A stretch of 64,000 nt of DNA from Euonymus europaeus (taxonomy: Eukaryota; Streptophyta; Magnoliopsida; Celastrales; Celastraceae). The translations under genes and the position numbers were made by a program. The stretch is taken from contig OY756958.1 of the NCBI GenBank assembly GCA_963580455.1, positions 1,190,501 to 1,254,500 of the forward strand, given 5' to 3'. Positions 25,241-36,807 of the stretch are shown here, one piece after another (the first letter of the stretch is position 1; every line of letters starts with the position of its first letter). Below the pieces are notes generated by a model, which did not search any database, had not been told where the DNA came from, and worked only from the letters and a program-made list of their open reading frames with translations.

Positions 25241-25885
25241 GCTAGTAGGTCTCGTTTCACGTAGTTAGCCGCGAAATGTGGTTTCTGCAAGTAAACGGTT
25301 TTCTGAATATCCGTTGACTCCGAGTTCTGAATTCGGTGATTTTTAGCTTGATTTCACACTACTTTTTGAGCTCTGATATCCTGGCGTCTCGTTTTTTATT
25401 TCAGAACTCGTGGCTAGTAGGTCTCGTTTCACGTAGTTAGCCGCGAAATGTGGTTTCTGCACGTAAATGGCTTTCTGAATATCCGTTGACTACGAGTTCT
25501 GAATTCGGTGATTTTAGGCTTGATTTCACACTACTCTTCGAGCTCTACAATCCTGGTGTTCTGGTTTTTTATTTCAGAACTCGTGGCTAGTAGGTCTCGT
25601 TTCACTTTGTTAGCCGGGAAATGTGGTTTCTGCACGTAAACGGTTTTCTTAATATCCGTTGACTCCGAGTTCTGAATTCGGTGATTTTTAGCTCGATTTC
25701 ACACTACTTTTCGAGCTCTACAATCCAGGAATTTTGGATTTTTATTTCAGAACTCGTGGCTAGTAGGTCTCGTTTCACCTAGTTAGCCGCGAAATGTGGT
25801 TGCTTTACGTAAACGGTTTTATGAATATCCGTTGACTCCGAGTTCTGAATTTGGTGATTTTTAGCTTGATTTCACACTACTTTTC
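24590..25885. repeat. Segmental duplication, copy 1 (second 3,283-bp offset)
   Basis: This matches 27873-29168 at +3,283 bp (tagttacccg 24743 and 28026; gccggg 25616 and 28899). The copies part after the cacctag unit: here gttgctttacg with aatcttggcattctgg, there gtttctttacg with ataatcctggcattccgg. The offset equals that of the unrelated duplication at 2.1-6.8 kb. Confidence 0.86.
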
Positions 25886-26755
25886 GAGCTCTACAATCTT
25901 GGCATTCTGGTTTTTGATTTCAGAACTTGTGGCTAGTACGTCTTATTTCACGTATTTAGCCGCGAAATGTGATTTCTGCACGTAAACGGTTTTCTGAATA
26001 TCCGTTGACTCCGAGTTCTGAATTCGGTGATTTTTTGCTTGATTTCACACTACTTTTCGAACTCTACAATCCTGGCATTCCGGTTTTTGATTTCAGAACT
26101 CGTGGCTAGTAGGTCTCGTTTCACGTAGTTAGCCGCGAAATGTGGTTTCTGCAAGTAAACGGTTTTCTGAATATCCGTTGACTCCGAGTTCTGAATTCGG
26201 TGATTTTTAGCTTGATTTCACACTACTTTTTGAGCTCTGATATCCTGGCATCTCGTTTTTTATTTCAGAACTCGTGGCTAGTAGGTCTCGTTTCACGTAG
26301 TTAGCCGCGAAATGTGGTTTCTGCACGTAAATGGCTTTCTGAATATCCGTTGACTACGAGTTCTGAATTCGGTGATTTTAGGCTTGATTTCACACTACTC
26401 TTCGAGCTCTACAATCCTGGTGTTCTGGTTTTTTATTTCAGAACTCGTGGCTAGTAGGTCTCGTTTCACTTTGTTAGCCGGGAAATGTGGTTTCTGCACG
26501 TAAACGGTTTTCTTAATATCCGTTGACTCCGAGTTCTGAATTCGGTGATTTTTAGCTCGATTTCACACTACTTTTCGAGCTCTACAATCCAGGAATTTTG
26601 GATTTTTATTTAAGAACTCGTGGCTAGTAGGTCTCGTTTCACCTAGTTAGCCGCGAAATGTGGTTGCTTTACGTAAACGGTTTTATGAATATCCGTTGAC
26701 TCCGAGTTCTGAATTTGGTGATTTTTAGCTTGATTTCACACTACTTTTCGAGCTC
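25025..26755. repeat. 5-monomer tandem duplication, 864-bp step
   Basis: Two copies (about 25025-25888 and 25889-26752) share aatcttggcattctgg, the cacgtatttag unit, tcgaactctac, gatatcc with tctcg, aaatggctttctg with actacgag, gccggg (25616 and 26480) and the rare gttgctttacg (25801 and 26665). Differences are few, for example atttaagaactcg in copy 2. It is nested within the 3,283-bp duplication. Confidence 0.87.
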
Positions 26756-27305
26756 TATAATCCTGGCATTCCGGTTTTTGATTTCACAACTCGTGGCTAG
26801 TAGGTCTTATTTCACGTAGTTAGCCGCGAAATGTGGTTTCTGCACGTAAACGGTTTTCTTAATATCCGTTGACTCCGAGTTCTGAATTCGGTGATTTTTA
26901 GCTCGATTTCACACTACTTTTCGAGCTCTACAATCCAGGAATTTTGGATTTTTATTTCAGAACTCGTGGCTAGTAGGTCTCGTTTCACCTAGTTAGCCGC
27001 GAAATGTGGTTTCTTTACGTAAACGGTTTTATGAATATCCGTTGACTCCGAGTTCTGAATTTGGTGATTTTTAGCTTGATTTCACACTAATTTTCGAGCT
27101 CTATAATCCTGGCATTCCGGTTTTTGATTTCACAACTCGTGGCTAGTAGGTCTTATTTCACGTAGTTAGCCGCAAAATATGGTTTCTGCACGTAAACGGT
27201 TTTCTTAATATCCGTTGACTCCGAGTTCTGAATTCGGTGATTTTTAGCTCGATTTCACACTACTTTTCGAGCTCTACAATCCAGGAATTTTGGATTTTTA
27301 TTTCA
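26756..27305. repeat. Alternating two-monomer units
   Basis: A cacctag, ctttacg, tttggtgat, ataatcc unit alternates with a cacaactcg, cttattt, cttaat, agctcgattt, aatccaggaatttt unit. The last one here carries gccgcaaaatatgg. The same alternation is found at 29.0-29.7, 30.6-31.2, 32.0-32.6 and 38.4-39.1 kb. Confidence 0.78.
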
Positions 27306-27945
27306 GAACTCGTGGCTAGTAGGTCTCGATTCACCTAGTTAGCCGTGAAATGTGGTTTCTTTACGTAAACGGTTTTATGTATATCCGTTGACTCTAAATT
27401 CTGAATTTGGTGATTTTTAGCTTGATTTCAAACTACTTTTCGAGCTCTGATATCCTGGCGTTTCGTTTTTTATTTCAGAACACGTGGCTAGTAGGTCTCG
27501 TTTCACGTAGTTAGCCGCGAAATGTGGTTTCTGCACGTAAACGGTTTTCTTAATATCCGTTGACTCCGAGTTCTGAATTCGGTGATTTTTAGCTCGATTT
27601 CACACTACTTTTCGAGCTCTACAATCCAGGAATTTTGTATTTTTATTTCAGAACTCGTGGCTAGTAGGTCTCGATTCACCTAGTTAGCCGTGAAATGTGG
27701 TTTCTTTACGTAAACGGTTTTATGTATATCCGTTGACTCTAAATTCTGAATTTGGTGATTTTTAGCTTGATTTCAAACTACTTTTCGAGCTCTGATATCC
27801 TGGCGTTTCGTTTTTTATTTCAGAACACGTGGCTAGTAGGTCTCGTTTCACGTAGTTAGCCGCGAAATGTGGTTTCTGCACGTAAACGGTTTTCTTAATA
27901 TCCGTTGACTCCGAGTTCTGAATTCGGTGATTTTTAGCTTGATTT
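27306..27945. repeat. 2-monomer tandem duplication, 345 bp
   Basis: Copies start at 27306 and 27651. Both contain the rare tcgattcacc, gccgtgaaa with ctttacg, tatgtatatcc, gactctaaattctg, gatttcaaac, gatatcctggcgtttcg and gaacacgtgg. They look identical by eye until near 27932, where agctcgattt in copy 1 faces agcttgattt in copy 2. The step is one base short of 346 because the gcgtttcg tail lacks a base. Confidence 0.9.
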
Positions 27946-29168
27946 CACACTACATTTCGAGCTCTATAATCCTGGCGTTCCGGTTTTTGATTTCAGAACT
28001 CATGGCTAGTAGGTCTTATTTCACATAGTTACCCGCGAAATGTGGTTTCTGCAAGAAAACGGTTTTCTTAATATCCGTTGACTCCGAGTTCTGAATTCGG
28101 TGATTTTTAGCTTTATTTCACACAACTTTTCGAGCTCTACAATCCAGGCGTTCCGGTTTTTTATTTCAGAACTCGTGGCTAGTAGGTCTTATTTCACTTA
28201 GTTAGCCGCGAAATGTGGTTTCTTTATGTAAACGGTTTTATGAATATCCGTTGACTCCGAGTTCTGAATTTGGTGATTTTTAGCTTGATTTCACACTACT
28301 TTTCGAGCTCTACAATCTTGGCATTCTGGTTTTTGATTTCAGAACTTGTGGCTAGTACGTCTTATTTCACGTATTTAGCCGCGAAATGTGATTTCTGCAC
28401 GTAAACGGTTTTCTGAATATCCGTTGACTCCGAGTTCTGAATTCGTTGATTTTTTGCTTGATTTCACACTACTTTTCGAACTCTACAATCCTGGCATTCC
28501 GGTTTTTGATTTCAGAACTCGTGGCTAGTAGGTCTCGTTTCACGTAGTTAGCCGCGAAATGTGGTTTCTGCAAGTAAACGGTTTTCTGAATATCCGTTGA
28601 CTCCGAGTTCTGAATTCGGTGATTTTTAGCTTGATTTCACACTACTTTTTGAGCTCTGATATCCTGGCGTCTCGTTTTTTATTTCAGAACTCGTGGCTAG
28701 TAGGTCTCGTTTCACGTAGTTAGCCGCGAAATGTGGTTTCTGCACGTAAATGGCTTTCTGAATATCCGTTGACTCCGAGTTCTGAATTCGGTGATTTTAG
28801 GCTTGATTTCACACTACTCTTCGAGCTCTACAATCCTGGTGTTCTGGTTTTTTATTTCAGAACTCGTGGCTAGTAGGTCTCGTTTCACTTTGTTAGCCGG
28901 GAAATGTGGTTTCTGCACGTAAACGGTTTTCTTAATATCCGTTGACTCCGAGTTCTGAATTCGGTGATTTTTAGCTCGATTTCACACTACTTTTCGAGCT
29001 CTACAATCCAGGAATTTTGGATTTTTATTTCAGAACTCGTGGCTAGTAGGTCTCGTTTCACCTAGTTAGCCGCGAAATGTGGTTTCTTTACGTAAACGGT
29101 TTTATGAATATCCGTTGACTCCGAGTTCTGAATTTGGTGATTTTTAGCTTGATTTCACACTACTTTTC
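27873..29168. repeat. Segmental duplication, copy 2 (second 3,283-bp offset)
   Basis: This is the counterpart of 24590-25885. Private changes include cacacaactttt near 28121, ctttatgtaaacgg near 28224 and gaattcgttgat near 28440. Confidence 0.86.
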
Positions 29169-32100
29169 GAGCTCTATAATCCTGGCATTCCGGTTTTTGA
29201 TTTCACAACTCGTGGCTAGTAGGTCTTATTTCACGTAGTTAGCCGCGAAATGTGGTTTCTGCACGTAAACGGTTTTCTTAATATCCGTTGACTCCGAGTT
29301 CTGAATTCGGTGATTTTTAGCTCGATTTCACACTACTTTTCGAGCTCTACAATCCAGGAATTTTGGATTTTTATTTCAGAACTCGTGGCTAGTAGGTCTC
29401 GTTTCACCTAGTTAGCCGCGAAATGTGGTTTCTTTACGTAAACGGTTTTATGAATATCCGTTGACTCCGAGTTCTGAATTTGGTGATTTTTAGCTTGATT
29501 TCACACTACTTTTCGAGCTCTATAATCCTGGCATTCCGGTTTTTGATTTCACAACTCGTGGCTAGTAGGTCTTATTTCACGTAGTTAGCCGCAAAATGTG
29601 GTTTCTGCACGTAAACGGTTTTCTTAATATCCGTTGACTCCGAGTTCTGAATTCGGTGATTTTTAGCTCGATTTCACACTACTTTTCGAGCTCTACAATC
29701 CAGGAATTTTGGATTTTTATTTCAGAACTCGTGGCTAGTAGGTCTCGATTCACCTAGTTAGCCGCGAAATGTGGTTTCTTTACGTAAACGGTTTTATGTA
29801 TATCCGTTGACTCTGAGTTCTGAATTTGGTGATTTTTAGCTTGATTTCAAACTACTTTTCGAGCTCTGATATCCTTGCGTTTCGTTTTTTATTTCAGAAC
29901 ACGTGGCTAGTAGGTCTCGTTTCACGTAGTTAGCCGCGAAATGTGGTTTCTGCACGTAAACGGTTTTCTTAATATCCGTTGACTCCGAGTTCTGAATTCG
30001 GTGATTTTTAGCTTGATTTCACACTACTTTTCGAGCTCTACAATCCAGGAGTTCCGGTTTTTTATTTCAGAACTCGTGGCTAGTAGGTCTTATTTCACAT
30101 AGTTACCCGCGAAATGTGGTTTCTGCAAGAAAACGGTTTTCTTAATATCCGTTGACTCCGAGTTCTGAATTCGGTGATTTTTAGCTTGATTTCACACTAC
30201 TTTTTGAGCTCTGATATCCTGGCGTCTCGTTTTTTATTTCAGAACTCGTGGCTAGTAGGTCTCGTTTCACGTAGTTAGCCGCGAAATGTGGTTTCTGCAC
30301 GTAAATGGCTTTCTGAATATCCGTTGACTACGAGTTCTGAATTCGGTGATTTTAGGCTTGATTTCACACTACTCTTCGAGCTCTACAATCCTGGTGTTCT
30401 GGTTTTTAATTTCAGAACTCGTGGCTAGTAGGTCTCGTTTCACTTTGTTAGCCGGGAAATGTGGTTTCTGCACGTAAACGGTTTTCTTAATATCCGTTGA
30501 CTCCGAGTTCTGAATTCGGTGATTTTTAGCTCGATTTCACACTACTTTTCGAGCTCTACAATCCAGGAATTTTGGATTTTTATTTCAGAACTCGTGGCTA
30601 GTAGGTCTCGTTTCACCTAGTTAGCCGCGAAATGTGGTTTCTTTACGTAAACGGTTTTATGAATATCCGTTGACTCCGAGTTCTGAATTTGGTGATTTTT
30701 AGCTTGATTTCACACTACTTTTCGAGCTCTATAATCCTGGCATTCCGGTTTTTGATTTCACAACTCGTGGCTAGTAGGTCTTATTTCACGTAGTTAGCCG
30801 CGAAATGTGGTTTCTGCACGTAAACGGTTTTCTTAATATCCGTTGACTCCGAGTTCTGAATTCGGTGATTTTTAGCTCGATTTCACACTACTTTTCGAGC
30901 TCTGCAATCCAGGAATTTTGGATTTTTATTTCAGAACTCGTGGCTAGTAGGTCTCGTTTCACCTAGTTAGCCGCGAAATGTGGTTTCTTTACGTAAACGG
31001 TTTTATGAATATCCGTTGACTCCGAGTTCTGAATTTGGTGATTTTTAGCTTGATTTCACACTACTTTTCGAGCTCTATAATCCTGGCATTCCGGTTTTTG
31101 ATTTTACAACTCGTGGCTAGTAGGTCTTATTTCACGTAGTTAGCCGCAAAATGTGGTTTCTGCACGTAAACGGTTTTCTTAATATCCGTTGACTCCGAGT
31201 TCTGAATTTGGTGATTTTTAGCTTGATTTCACACTACTTTTCGAGCTCTACAATCTTGGCATTCTGGTTTTTGATTTCAGAACTTGTGGCTAGTACGTCT
31301 TATTTCACGTATTTAGCCGCGAAATGTGATTTCTGCACGTAAACGGTTTTCTGAATATCCGTTGACTCCGAGTTCTGAATTCGGTGATTTTTTGCTTGAT
31401 TTCACACTACTTTTCGAGCTCTACAATCCTGGCATTCCGGTTTTTGATTTCAGAACTCGTGGCTAGTAGGTCTCGTTTCACGTAGTTACCCGCGAAATGT
31501 GGTTTCTGCAAGTAAACGGTTTTCTTAATATCCGTTGACTCCGAGTTCTGAATTCGGTGATTTTTAGCTTGATTTCACACTACTTTTTGAGCTCTGATAT
31601 CCTGGCGTCTCGTTTTTTATTTCAGAACTCGTGGCTAGTAGGTCTCGTTTCACGTAGTTAGCCGCGAAATGTGGTTTCTGCACGTAAATGGCTTTCTGAA
31701 TATCCGTTGACTCCGAGTTCTGAATTCGGTGATTTTAGGCTTGATTTCACACTACTCTTCGAGCTCTACAATCCTGGTGTTCTGGTTTTTTATTTCAGAA
31801 CTCGTGGCTAGTAGGTCTCGTTTCACTTTGTTAGCCGGGAAATGTGGTTTCTGCACGTAAACGGTTTTCTTAATATCCGTTGACTCCGACTTCTGAATTC
31901 GGTGATTTTTAGCTCGATTTCACACTACTTTTCGAGCTCTACAATCCAGGAATTTTGGATTTTTATTTCAGAACTCGTGGCTAGTAGGTCTCGTTTCACC
32001 TAGTTAGCCGCGAAATGTGGTTTCTTTACGTAAACGGTTTTATGAATATCCGTTGACTCCGAGTTCTGAATTTGGTGATTTTTAGCTTGATTTCACACTA

Positions 32101-32545
32101 CTTTTCGAGCTCTATAATCCTGGCATTCCGGTTTTTGATTTCACAACTCGTGGCTAGTAGGTCTTATTTCACGTAGTTAGCCGCGAAATGTGGTTTCTGC
32201 ACGTAAACGGTTTTCTTAATATCCGTTGACTCCGAGTTCTGAATTCGGTGATTTTTAGCTCGATTTCACACTACTTTTCGAGCTCTACAATCCAGGAATT
32301 TTGGATTTTTATTTCAGAACTCGTGGCTAGTAGGTCTCGTTTCACCTAGTTAGCCGCGAAATGTGGTTTCTTTACGTAAACGGTTTTATGAATATCCGTT
32401 GACTCCGAGTTCTGAATTTGGTGATTTTTAGCTTGATTTCACACTACTTTTCGAGCTCTATAATCCTGGCATTCCGGTTTTTGATTTCACAACTCGTGGC
32501 TAGTAGGTCTTATTTCACGTAGTTAGCCGCAAAATGTGGTTTCTG
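28620..32545. repeat. Variable-length block present three times
   Basis: The block runs gatatcc with gtctcg; aaatggctttctg; cactttgttagccggg; then alternating cacctag/ataatcc and cacaactcg/aatccagg pairs, ending with gccgcaaaatg. It occurs at about 28.62-29.65, 30.17-31.16 and 31.56-32.54 kb. The gccggg markers (28899, 30454, 31837) are 1,555 and 1,383 bp apart (9 and 8 monomers, minus 2 and 1). Spacers between blocks differ, as expected from unequal exchange out of register. Confidence 0.84.
29650..29985. repeat. Segment with gatatccttgcg marker, copy 1
   Basis: The tcgattcacc, tatgtatatcc, gactctgag, gatttcaaac unit ends in the rare gatatccttgcg (29868). The same is at 32977, an offset of 3,109 bp (18 monomers minus 5). 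It is related to the dimer at 27306-27945, which has gactctaaa and gatatcctggcg instead. Confidence 0.82.
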
Positions 32546-33090
32546 CACGTAAATGGCTTTCTGAATATCCGTTGACTCCGAGTTCTGAATTCGGTGATTT
32601 TAGCTTGATTTCACACTACTTTTTGAGCTCTGATATCCTGGCGTCTCGTTTTTTATTTCAGAACTCGTGGCTAGTAGGTCTCGTTTCACGTAGTTAGCCG
32701 CGAAATGTGGTTTCTGCACGTAAACGGTTTTCTTAATATCCGTTGACTCCGAGTTCTGAATTCGGTGATTTTTAGCTCGATTTCACACTACTTTTCGAGC
32801 TCTACAATCCAGGAATTTTGGATTTTTATTTCAGAACTCGTGGCTAGTAGGTCTCGATTCACCTAGTTAGCCGCGAAATGTGGTTTCTTTACGTAAACGG
32901 TTTTATGTATATCCGTTGACTCTGAGTTCTGAATTTGGTGATTTTTAGCTTGATTTCAAACTACTTTTCGAGCTCTGATATCCTTGCGTTTCGTTTTTTA
33001 TTTCAGAACACGTGGCTAGTAGGTCTCGTTTCACGTAGTTAGCCGCGAAATGTGGTTTCTGCACGTAAACGGTTTTCTTAATATCCGTTG
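32546..33090. repeat. Segment with gatatccttgcg marker, copy 2
   Basis: It begins with a shortened gattttagcttg unit (near 32596) bearing gatatcctggcgtctcg, then repeats the 29650-29985 series with gatatccttgcg at 32977, followed by a gaacacgtgg unit. Confidence 0.8.
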
Positions 33091-34112
33091 ACTCCGAGTT
33101 CTGAATTCGGTGATTTTTAGCTTGATTTCACACTACATTTCGAGCTCTATAATCCTGGCGTTCCGGTTTTTGATTTCAGAACTCATGGCTAGTAGGTCTT
33201 ATTTCACATAGTTACCCGCGAAATGTGGTTTCTGCAAGAAAACGGTTTTCTTAATATCCGTTCACTCCGAGTTCTGAATTCGGTGATTTTTAGCTTTATT
33301 TCACACTACTTTTCGAGCTCTACAATCCAGGCGTTCCGGTTTTTTATTTCAGAACTCGTGGCTAGTAGGTCTTATTTCACTTAGTTAGCCGCGAAATGTG
33401 GTTTCTTTACGTAAACGGTTTTATGAATATCCGTTGACTCCGAGTTCTGAATTTGGTGATTTTTAGCTTGATTTCACACTACTTTTCGAGCTCTACAATC
33501 TTGGCATTCTGGTTTTTGATTTCAGAACTTATGGCTAGCACGTCTTATTTCACGTATTTAGCCGCGAAATGTGATTTCTGCACGTAAACGGTTTTCTGAA
33601 TATCCGTTGACTCCGAGTTCTGAATTTGGTGATTTTTAGCTTGATTTCACACTAATTTTCGAGCTCTACAATCCTGGCGTTTCGGATTTTGATTTCAGAA
33701 CTCGTGGCTAGTAGGTCTCGTTTCACCTAGTTAGCCGCGAAATGTGGTTTCTTTACGTAAACGGTTTTATGAATATCCGTTGACTCCGAGTTCTGAATTC
33801 TGTGATTTTTAGCTTTTTTTCACAGTACTTTTCCAGCTCTACAATCTTGGCATTCTGGTTTTTGATTTCAGAACTTGTGGCTAGCACGTCTTATTTCACG
33901 TATTTAGCCGCGAAATGTGGTTTCTGCAAGTAAACGGTTTTCTGAATATCCGTTGACTCCGAGTTCTGAATTCTGTGATTTTTAGCTTGATTTCACACTA
34001 ATTTTCGAGCTCTGATATCCTGGCGTTTCGGTTTTTGTTTCAGAACTCGTGGCTACTAGGTCTCGTTTCACGTAGTTAGCCGCGAAATGTGGTTTCTGCA
34101 CGTAAACGGTTT
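33091..34112. repeat. Segmental duplication, copy 1 (2,419-bp offset)
   Basis: tagttacccg at 33209 pairs with 35628, and the ctttttttcacagtac unit at 33811 pairs with 36230; both offsets are 2,419 bp (14 monomers minus 3). Between them a two-monomer stretch differs (here tttggtgat with gtttcggat and cacctag; there gattttttgc with tcgaactctac), so a conversion or replacement occurred inside one copy. Confidence 0.82.
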
Positions 34113-35542
34113 TCGGAATATCCGTTGACTCCGAGTTCTGAATTCGGTTATTTTTAGCTTGATTTCACACTACATTTTGAGCTCTACAATCCTGGCGTTC
34201 CGGTTTTTTATTTCAGAACTCGTGGCTAGTAGGTCTCGTTTCACGTAGTTAGCCGCGAAATGTGGTTTTTGCACGTAAACGGTTTTCTTAATATCCGTTG
34301 ACTCCGAGTTCTGAATTCGGTGATTTTTAGCTTTATTTCACACTACTTTTCGAGCTCTACAATCCAGGCGTTCCGGTTTTTGATTTCAGAACTCGTGGCT
34401 GGTAGGTCTTATTTCACGTAGTTAGCCGCGAAATGTGGTTTCTGCACGTAAATGGTTTTCTGAATATCCCTTGAATCCGAGTTCTGAATTCGGTGATTTT
34501 TAGATTGATTTCACACTACTTTTCAAGCTCTGCAATCCTGGCGTTTCGGTTTTCGATTTCAGAACACGTGGCTAGTAGGTCTCGTTTCACGTAGTTAGCC
34601 ACGAAATGTGGTTTCTGCACGTAAACGTTTTTTTTATATCCGTTGACTCCGAGTTCTGAATTTGGTGATTTTTAGCTTGATTTCACACTAATTTTCGAGC
34701 TCTACAATCCTGTCTTTTCGGATTTTGATTTCGGAACTCGTGGCTAGTAGGTCTCGTTTCATGTAGTTAGCCGCGAAATGTGGTTTCTGCACGTAAACGG
34801 TTTTCTGAATATCCGTTTACTCCGTGTTCTGAATTCGGTTATTTTTAGCTTGATTTCACACTACTTTTCGAGCTCTACAATCCTGGCATTCCGGTTTTTT
34901 ATTTCAGAACTCATGGCTAGTAGGTCTTATTTCACGTAGTTAGCCGCGAAATGTGGTTTCTGCAAGTAAACGGTTTTCTGAATATCCGTTGACTCCGAGT
35001 TCTGAATTCTGTGATTTTTAGCTTGATTTCACACTAATTTTCGAGCTCTGATATCCTGGGGTTTCGGTTTTTTTTTCAAAACTCGTGGCTACTAGGTCTC
35101 GTTTCACGTAGTTAGCCGCGAAATGTGGTTTCTGCACGTAAACGGTTTTATGAATATCCGTTGACTCCGAGTTTTGAATTCGGTGATTTTAGGCTTGATT
35201 TCACAGTACTTTTCCGGCTCTACAATCCTGGCATTCCGGTTTTTGATTTCAGAACTCATGGCTAGTAGGTCTCGTTTCACGTAGTTAGCCGCGAAATGTG
35301 GTTTCTGCACGTAAACGGTTTTCCGAATATCCGTTGACTCCGAGTTCTGAATTCGGTGATTTTTAGCTTGATTTCACACTACATTTCGAGCTCTACAATC
35401 CTGGCTTTCCGGTTTTTGATCTCAGAAGTCGTGGCTAGTAGGTCTCATTTCACGTAGTTAGCCGCGAAATGTGGTTTCTGCACGTAAACGGTTTTCATAA
35501 TATCCGTTGACTCCGAGTTCTGAATTCGGTGATTTTTAGCTT
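34043..35542. repeat. Segmental duplication, copy 1 (2,765-bp offset)
   Basis: This matches 36808-38307 at +2,765 bp (16 monomers minus 3). Shared rare forms: ggtttttgcacg, agattgattt with caagctctgc, cggttttccgaatatcc and cggttttcataatatcc. It contains series R, so the ctactagg unit recurs at about 35.09, 36.47 and 37.86 kb, steps of 1,383 and 1,382 bp. Confidence 0.87.
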
Positions 35543-36530
35543 GATTTCACACTACATTTCGAGCTCTATAATCCTGGCGTTCCGGTTTTTGATTTCAGAA
35601 ATCATGGCTAGTAGGTCTTATTTCACATAGTTACCCGCGAAATGTGGTTTCTGCAAGAAAACGGTTTTCTTAATATCCGTTGACTCCGAGTTCTGAATTT
35701 GGTGATTTTTAGCTTGATTTCACACTACTTTTCGAGCTCTACAATCCAGGCGTTCCGGTTTTTTATTTCAGAACTCGTGGCTAGTAGGTCTTATTTCACT
35801 TAGTTAGCCGCGAAATGTGGTTTCTTTACGTAAACGGTTTTATGAATATCCGTTGACTCCGAGTTCTGAATTTGGTGATTTTTAGCTTGATTTCACACTA
35901 CTTTTCGAGCTCTACAATCTTGGCATTCTGGTTTTTGATTTCAGAACTTGTGGCTAGCACGTCTTATTTCACGTATTTAGCCGCGAAATGTGATTTCTGC
36001 ACGTAAACGGTTTTCTGAATATCCGTTGACTCCGAGTTCTGAATTCGGTGATTTTTTGCTTGATTTCACACTACTTTTCGAACTCTACAATCCTGGCATT
36101 CCGGTTTTTGATTTCAGAACTCGTGGCTAGTAGGTCTCGTTTCACGTAGTTAGCCGCGAAATGTGGTTTCTGCACGTAAACGGTTTTCTTAATATCCGTT
36201 GACTCCGAGTTCTGAATTCTGTGATTTTTAGCTTTTTTTCACAGTACTTTTCCAGCTCTACAATCTTGGCATTCTGGTTTTTGATTTCAGAACTTGTGGC
36301 TAGCACGTCTTATTTCACGTATTTAGCCGCGAAATGTGGTTTCTGCAAGTAAACGGTTTTCTGAATATCCGTTGACTCCGAGTTCTGAATTCTGTGATTT
36401 TTAGCTTGATTTCACACTAATTTTCGAGCTCTGATATCCTGGCGTTTCGGTTTTTGTTTCAGAACTCGTGGCTACTAGGTCTCGTTTCACGTAGTTAGCC
36501 GCGAAATGTGGTTTCTGCACGTAAACGGTT
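35510..36530. repeat. Segmental duplication, copy 2 (2,419-bp offset)
   Basis: This is the counterpart of 33091-34112. It runs into the next series R unit at 36470. The interleaving with the 2,765-bp duplication means at least two successive duplication events are recorded here. Confidence 0.82.
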
Positions 36531-36807
36531 TTATGAATATCCGTTGACTCCGAGTTTTGAATTCGGTGATTTTAGGCTTGATTTCACAGTACTTTTCCAG
36601 ATCTACAATCCTGGCGTTCCGGTTTTTGATTTCAGAACTCATGGCTAGTAGGTCTCGTTTCACGTAGTTAGCCGCGAAATGTGGTTTCTGCACGTAAACG
36701 GTTTTCTGAATATCCGTTGACTCCGAGTTCTGAATTCGGTGATTTTTAGCTTGATTTCACACTACATTTCGAGCTCTACAATCCTGGCTTTCCGGTTTTT
36801 GATTTCA

